Origin: Siphonodentalium dalli
Taxonomy: Eukaryota; Mollusca; Scaphopoda; Gadilida; Siphonodentaliidae
Direction of reading: 5' to 3'
NCBI GenBank assembly: GCA_032622095.1
Contig: CP136068.1
Coordinates: 134,919,989-134,983,988 of the forward strand
DNA length: 64,000 bases
Both the position numbers and the translations under genes were made by a program. The notes under the pieces are model-generated. The model searched no databases and was not told where the DNA came from. It worked only from the letters and a program-made list of their open reading frames with translations. The first letter of the stretch is position 1, and each line of letters starts with the position of its first letter. Shown in pieces: positions 58,863 through 64,000 of this stretch.

Positions 58863-58894
58863 GTTTGATCCATATTTCTTCGGGAAAGTCCGTG

Positions 58895-58975
58895 GGCTTA
58901 AATACACCACTCGGCACGCGACACGGAAATGCCCTTTTACAGAAGCACTTGTCGCAACTCGCGCTCTGATTGGTC
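58895..58975 (-). promoter_or_regulatory. Candidate Plxdc core promoter (TATA-like and CCAAT)
   Basis: On the minus strand GTATTTAA (58905-58898) lies ~36 nt upstream of the start codon and CCAAT (58973-58969) about 65 nt further upstream, a normal vertebrate-like spacing. The surrounding 58890-59050 is noticeably richer in CG dinucleotides than the flanks. With this TATA the 5' UTR would be very short, so the true start site could lie further upstream. Confidence 0.4.
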
Positions 58976-59508
58976 AATCGCGGATATTGACCTCGCCGGG
59001 AAATTCAATGTGCCTGATGTAAACATCTTCGCTGCAAAGAATTCGTCGACAGACTGCGGAATCTTTTATCATAAATGGCTTTGAAATAATATACATGTGT
59101 GTTGTTGGTAGTCGTATTCAATATAGATATCTTGTTTAGTGAACGTACATAAAATAATTGTGTCAGTTTACTGATTTTCATAGAAATTTTGATCGTTTTG
59201 TCATCATCCTAAAATGATAAAAAAAATCTTTTTTCTCCCGAGTTGAATTTTCAGATCAATTCGATCTGATTATTCTACCAGTTCCATGTATCATTGTGAT
59301 GTTTATAACAGTGGATATAATTGTCAGCATCCTACACATTTGACAGATATAACATATCTTCAAATTACTCTCCAAATTTCGAATATAATCTTTTGAATTT
59401 ATGACAACATATTTCTCAAATTCGAGGTAGATCGTCAATGTCTTCGATCACTGGGAATTGGGAATTTTTTTTCAAATTGTGAAACCCTAACTTAAGTTTG
59501 ACTTAAAA

Positions 59509-59790
59509 CCTTTCATGACTGGAGCTTCACTGACGATCAGGCCTTAAAATCCATAACATTTTGCGAGAATCAAAATATAGCATTTATACAACAAATCAGC
59601 TGCTTTTACGAGAATTAAACTTTAAGATTCATGATTCTCGTCAGATTTTAAGCACTGAAGTTCCTGTGCCAGTGCATTCTCTTATATAAACGAGTCTCCC
59701 ATACTAGGGCCATAGGGAGCCTCGCCTATATAAGATAATTCACTGGCTTACACGGTCACGGTAACTATTGTTACGTCAATGAATTCTCTT
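59509..59790 (+). mobile_element. PB-C copy upstream of Plxdc, degraded
   Basis: CCTTTCATGACTGGAGCTTC, then palindromes at 59667-59737 (loop CTCCCATACTAGGGCC) and a half at 59777. An extra ~90 bp inverted segment follows the left end. Confidence 0.6.
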
Positions 59791-59944
59791 ATATTTTGAA
59801 ATGGACGATATATTTTCTCCTGTGCGATCGAGGTACCCATTAGCTGTGATTTTTGTAGGCAGCGTCTGTTTTCAATGTTTTGGAACAGTTTATCCTAGAA
59901 TTGTGTGTTATAATTGGGAAGTATAGCTATTTAATACTCGATCG

Positions 59945-60001
59945 ATGGTCTTTGGAATTTTAAGAACCGGTTCAGACATTTGTGAATTGTGGCCATTAGA
60001 G
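59945..60001 (+). CDS. Candidate first coding exon of a divergent plus-strand gene
   Basis: ATG followed by 19 open codons (MVFGILRTGSD then ICELWPLE) ending at the donor GAG|GTGAGG in phase 0. It joins in frame with the candidate exon at 61944. No product recognised; support is only the reading frame and splice-site fit. Confidence 0.25.
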
Positions 60002-60153
60002 GTGAGGAGGCATCTTAAAAGTAAACTCCCTTTCTAATTATGTATTGTTTATCGATGCATTTAAAAAAAGTTATTTGTTCTTTTTAAACTGATTTATTTT
60101 TTAATTTATATTTTACTCGTTTTAACGGCATGCCCCTGTGGGTATGCCTATGT

Positions 60154-61005
60154 TAGTGTTCAAACGACTCTGGGATTCTGGAGTCGACTAGTCGAACCCC
60201 AAAAGTCGAGTCGACGTCGACTAGTCGGCCAAATACATAACCAACCTTATACTAATGAAACACATGTGAAAGAAAATTACAAATTCTGTGCCATCATCAC
60301 AATATTTACACTCTGTGATCGGAGAATTGAATCACGTGACACGTCACGTGGTTTTGTTGCAAATGAACCGGTGCTCTAGAAATCCACTGATCGCAAATAA
60401 GTTCCCTACGAATCTACGATGATAATGAGAATAAATAATTGAGGAAATAATTGAGGGATTTTCTGTTTAATCATGAAATCAAATAAATACTTCCCTGCCA
60501 GGGTATAGAAAATAAACGATACTCAGTCTCAGAGTCAGCTCAAAATAAAAAAAAACAAAAGAAAACACACACACTGTGTGACACACATTATAATGATTAT
60601 ATATACGTATATATACGATGATGCATACATAGGCCTACTTTGTAAGTTGCCATAACTTCCGTAAGGTGTACGTAGCAAGTGGAGAGTTAGTATCGACGAA
60701 CACTTTTGTGGAAGCCCTGCCTCTTTACCTGTGTTGGTTAGAAATGCGCACTACGAATTTTTGCGTCCTCGGTATAGGGAGTATATATATAAAAAGAATA
60801 ATTTTCTCAGCAAGTTAATTGTCGCCGTTTCATGACTATTTGAACCAAAATAAATGATAACATCAAACATTTAGTGAAACCATGCATTGTCAAGGCTAGC
60901 TGATGAAATTATATACTGTATTCCGACTAGTCGACTGTGGAAGTTAGTCGATTTTCCGACAAACCAACATTGACGATTATTTGTCGACTAATCGTTTGAA
61001 CACTA
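60154..61005 (+). mobile_element. hAT-like element with perfect 8-bp duplication
   Basis: TAGTGTTCAAACGACTCTGG to ACTAATCGTTTGAACACTA, flanked by GCCTATGT (60146-60153, 61006-61013). GTCGACTAGTCG words cluster at both ends. 852 bp, no transposase ORF. Lies in intron 1 of the candidate plus-strand gene. Confidence 0.9.
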
Positions 61006-61058
61006 GCCTATGTGGAAAAAATATCAAATTTATTTCAATTTAATTTTAACATGATAGG

Positions 61059-61230
61059 TGCTGCGTAATAATAGTGTCAGCACGATTATTAATTTTGGAG
61101 AAAATTCCCACCGATCACTATTATTGGCATTGAGACACAGAGTGAAATTGTCATCACTATTATTAATTTCAGCCTAAATCTCCACCCATCACTATTAATA
61201 GGCCATCACAATATTATTAGGCACATGAGC
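61059..61230 (+). mobile_element. CTC element, decayed tips
   Basis: Interior nearly identical to 52797-52977 (GTGTCAGCACGATTATTAAT, GGCATTGAGACA, ATTAGGCCATCAC); left tip GGTGCTGCGTAATAATAG. Confidence 0.7.
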
Positions 61231-61252
61231 CTATTACACAGGAAAGGAGGGA

Positions 61253-61300
61253 TATTAACACGTTCACTGCCGAAAACCAATGGGTACTTCCATCCCATAT
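61253..61300 (+). other. Possible solo end of a further TTAA-target family
   Basis: TTAA followed by CACGTTCACTGCCGAAAACC; the style matches piggyBac-like ends but no partner end was found in the window. Confidence 0.3.
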
Positions 61301-61943
61301 GCCGACATGGGATTTGTTGTTTTGCCGATAGTAGATGATATTTTACGTATGTATGAGTAATGGTTCGACCAATATCGGGTCATATGATGCAGAAACATGT
61401 TATAAGACTACTACGAGATAACTCGTAGTCGGCACCTGTGACGGAATTTATTAACGTTTCATTATATGAGTTCACATGACCAGTATCTAGAACGAGTTCG
61501 CAAACCAGGTCCGGCCGGATATTTTCAGCAGAGTTATTGGACTTTGATTATTATTTTTGGTGCAAATGGACGACGTTGCATGGCTAATTTCCACAAATGT
61601 CTGTACCTAAAATTAGTTTGCAAGCCAGGCTTTTTGACAAAATCCCACCTCTTGTTTAGCACATACTGAGAACGCAAACATTATTGAGAATGTACTTCCC
61701 CAACTGCACAATTCGGCGGGGGATACTGTCGTCTGCGACTGCTTGTTTTTTATTGCAAGCGTGATGATAAATGTGGCCAACTTGTAAACATTTCAAATAT
61801 AAACTGACTAGTATTCTTCGATTATCCATTTTTTAATGCTATTTTTCGCCATTGACTTATCAATATTGTTGTGTCTCTATTGATTTTCTCTTGGAACATT
61901 GAAAGCTAAGTCTTGTCAATAAATCTATTACTGCTTATTTCAG

Positions 61944-61999
61944 AAACAACAAGATGGTACCAGAAAGAAGCAGCTAAATTTCAGTTGTCCTTGCAACCT
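61944..61999 (+). CDS. Candidate exon 2 of the plus-strand gene
   Basis: 56 bp between acceptor ttatttcAG and donor CT|GTGAGT. Phase-0 translation is KQQDGTRKKQLNFS then CPCN, basic and polar. It ends with two bases that complete a Leu codon with the exon at 63107. It could equally be a 5' UTR exon. Confidence 0.3.
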
Positions 62000-62467
62000 G
62001 TGAGTCAGTTCCAACCAGAGGTACACACATTACATGTAACTGTATTTGGCATATCTGCCAGACATGTGTTTACCAAAGTGTTTTTTTTTAAAAGAATTGT
62101 TCATCTGTTCTCAGCTAGAGTAAAAATTACAACATAAATTTAGGCTTTCCACTTATATTTTGATGCATCAAGTTGGGATGTTGATAATACATGTAACAAT
62201 TAGATGAGATTAAAATATCTCTGTTATTTTCCAGACTTCTAAATTAAACTGTTTATTGACCAAACAGTAAAGGTCTTACAGTAAATATCTTTAAAAATAT
62301 AAAAGAAATATACTAATTTATTATATACTTGCCCATGAATTATAAGGTTTTAGCAGTGAGATATAAGTGATATCCCACTAGTGAGTGATATCAGCTTGAA
62401 ATTTCTGATGTATTGACATTGATTGGGGGCCATAGGCAAGTAACTATAAAAGTATATAATAAACAGA

Positions 62468-62589
62468 ATATCCACACTTTTTCAGTGGATATGGGTTAAA
62501 TCTCATTCGTGATGACAAAACATTTGAATTCAATGTTTTGTCATCACTCATGAGATATAACCCATATCCACTGAAAAAGTGTGGATATC
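62468..62589. repeat. ~60-bp arm near-perfect hairpin
   Basis: ATATCCACACTTTTTCAGTG ... CAAAACATT / AATGTTTTG ... CACTGAAAAAGTGTGGATAT; very short GAATTC centre. Not related to the named families. Confidence 0.8.
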
Positions 62590-62612
62590 CTCTAGATATA
62601 TATTAGTTGATA

Positions 62613-62997
62613 CAGCCCTGGGAATTAGCCTAGGCAATAGGCAATGCCTAGGTAAAAGCAGAGGCAAAATCAGTTTGCCTAGGCAATTATATTTCCTAGG
62701 TAAAACAAGTTCATTGGGTTACTAAAATTTATTTGTGTCTATCAGAAATAGAACCTCTTTAGCCAAAATGACTTCCTTAAATCACTCTTTACATATGTTG
62801 TCCTACAATTGTTTCCATGGCACTGGGCCATTAACTAGCTACCCGGTATAAGGACACTTGTTTTGGAGATGATTTGTACATATATGTTGAGTAGTGGCCT
62901 GGAAATAATGTTCCCTCAAAAGCATTTCAGGTTATTATTGAATCATATTGATTTGAAATATATTGCCTAGGCAAATTTTCCTTAATGCCCAGGGCTG
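62613..62997 (+). mobile_element. LAG element, reverse copy
   Basis: CAGCCCTGGGAATTAGCC to AATGCCCAGGGCTG, flanked by TTGATA on both sides (62607-62612, 62998-63003). CCTAGGCAA-type words at both ends. Confidence 0.78.
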
Positions 62998-63106
62998 TTG
63001 ATATCAGTGAAAACTGTACAATTGACTTGGGCTGTAGCGATATAAATATTGTTATTTTCTATATGATTATTTATCATTTTTCATATATTTGTTTTTCTTA
63101 TTTCAG

Positions 63107-63136
63107 ACTGCATAAAATGGAAAAAGTATCAAAAAG
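63107..63136 (+). CDS. Candidate exon 3 of the plus-strand gene (contains alternative ATG)
   Basis: 30-bp exon between acceptor tatttcAG and donor AG|GTATAT. In frame from the previous exon it reads LLHKMEKVSK; the internal ATG (63117) could be the true start if upstream exons are UTR. Confidence 0.35.
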
Positions 63137-63230
63137 GTATATTATTAAATTATATCATGTTGCTTCTCAACCAGGACTGTTGTGTCATTAGCTTTGTTTA
63201 GTTTACCCACATAAATTTAATTGTTCAGAA

Positions 63231-63769
63231 CCCTTTCAGTGCCAAGTCCGATTTTTGTATCAACCCATTTTACCCATATAAATTTCCTTGATCATTTTTC
63301 AAATTTATTGATTATAATAATGTGATAAATTGATGGAAAGAGCTCTTAGCTCTTTATTGATTATAATAATGTGATACATTGGTGGAAAGAGCTCTTAGAG
63401 CTCTTTCCATTAGGGCTGCAACTATTCATCGTGATTTCGATGTATTGCGTTACGCTTTCACACGATACGCGTATCGTATCGTGTGAAGACGTGTATCACG
63501 ATTCACAAATATCACAATTTTAGGTCATTGAAAGCGAAAATAACCCATATTTACTGTGTTTTTTTTTTTAGCAATTATAGGTAGAAAATCCTCTTAAAAC
63601 ATGGTTTTGCGTATCATGATATGTATCGTATCGTTGGTCATGTATTGTGACAAAGTGGATCGTTGCAGCCCTACTTTCCATCAATGTATCACATTATTAT
63701 AATCAATAAATTTGAAAATGGTCAAGGAGATATGGGTTGATACAAAAATTGGACTTGGCACTGAAAGGG
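63231..63769 (+). mobile_element. PB-A-like element with a different internal palindrome, split by hAT
   Basis: CCCTTTCAGTGCCAAGTCCG to CTTGGCACTGAAAGGG-TTAA (left TTAA decayed to AGAA). TTTTTGTATCAACCCAT matches PB-A, but the inner palindrome is AATGTGATACATTG/GAAAGAGCTC, with a local ~55-bp duplication. Confidence 0.7.
63411..63673 (+). mobile_element. hAT-like 263-bp element with perfect 8-bp duplication
   Basis: TAGGGCTGCAACTATTCATC to GGATCGTTGCAGCCCTA, flanked by CTTTCCAT (63403-63410, 63674-63681). ACGATACG/CGTATCGT words inside. Confidence 0.92.
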
Positions 63770-63945
63770 TTAAAGATGGCCAAACCTCATTTCATTGCAA
63801 AACTGTTCTAATATTAAAAAACTCACAAGTTTGATAATTAGTGCTCATTTACTAATACTTGTGTATTACCTTGTATTACGTTAAATAATTTTGAAAATAA
63901 TCATAACTTCTACCGTATTTGATTGATTTCTCGTTTCTTTTACAG

Positions 63946-64000
63946 CAGAGGAGGAACAAAGGCCATTAATAAAGTAAGACCCGTCCCCGACTTCAAAAAA
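63946..64000 (+). CDS. Candidate exon 4 of the plus-strand gene, runs off the window
   Basis: After a T-rich tract and acceptor ttacAG the frame reads S-RGGTKAINKVRPVPDFKK with no stop to the window end. The acceptor is a NAGNAG (acagcag), so use of the second AG would drop one Ser. Basic character and the P-x-P-D-F-K-K ending recall microtubule-binding proteins, but this is too short to name. Confidence 0.35.

Noticed and set aside
59795-59830. ATGGACGATATATTTTCTCC start with donor AG|GTACCC, considered as first exon of the plus-strand gene
   Set aside because: Its phase would bring a stop into the 61944 exon; the 59945 start fits the frame better, though this could be a separate transcript.

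Overview
The window looks like metazoan nuclear DNA, most likely from a marine lophotrochozoan and probably a mollusc. It is AT-rich and nearly free of coding sequence. It has GT-AG introns, abundant ACATGTAC-type words, and a 12-unit array of ~160-bp repeats followed by a CA-rich microsatellite, an architecture I know from bivalve pearl-type elements. There is no bacterial gene organisation; almost all ORFs over 60 aa are chance ORFs inside repeats.

One gene can be read with confidence. On the minus strand, five exons (58862-58775, 11534-11260, 6349-6233, 5736-5667, 3534-3412) join in phase with consensus splice sites. They give the N-terminal 224 residues of a plexin domain-containing protein (PLXDC/TEM7 family): signal peptide, Thr-rich stalk with a furin-like RYKR, then the family signatures THTYYTS, FYGH and LTATQYVAPLMANF. 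Later exons lie beyond position 1. Intron 1 is ~47 kb and makes up most of the window. A TATA-like and a CCAAT motif lie just upstream of the start codon. On the plus strand from ~59.9 kb to the window end, four small candidate exons join in one open frame and may be the 5' part of a divergent, head-to-head gene; this is tentative.

The rest is a dense, nested set of short non-autonomous DNA transposons. Working names used below: PM1 (pogo/Tigger-like foldback, ends CAGTAATGCCC, TA target); PB-A, PB-B and PB-C (TTAA-target, piggyBac-like, ends CCCTTTGAGTGCC, CCCTTTACCCAAC, CCCTTTCATGA), which share one internal palindrome; HF1 (foldback built on GGTCCCCAGAGGG, 8-bp target duplications); hAT-like elements with perfect 8-bp duplications (653, 27277, 60154, 63411); CTC (ends TACTCTCAGGTGCC or TACTCTCGGGCTCC); PCG (ends ATACCGCTAT); LAG (ends CAGCCCTGGGAATTA); and a GGGCGGGTTGTC element (57280-58250).

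Layout: 0.4-3.4 kb nested PB-A/hAT/HF1 and exon 5; 3.5-7 kb PB-C, exons 4 and 3, and a duplicated 345-bp repeat; 9-11.5 kb HF1/PM1 and exon 2; 12-14 kb a diverged duplicated block; 15-16 kb PCG, a 59-bp tandem repeat and PB-A in PM1; 16.7-20.1 kb tandem repeats; 20-31 kb HF1/PM1/hAT and a 370-bp telomere-like tract; 34-41 kb PB-B in a ~220-bp satellite with a duplicated 1.2-kb higher-order unit; 42-50 kb PM1/HF1; 51-57 kb CTC; 57-59 kb the G-rich element and exon 1; 59-64 kb the candidate plus-strand gene with hAT and LAG insertions.
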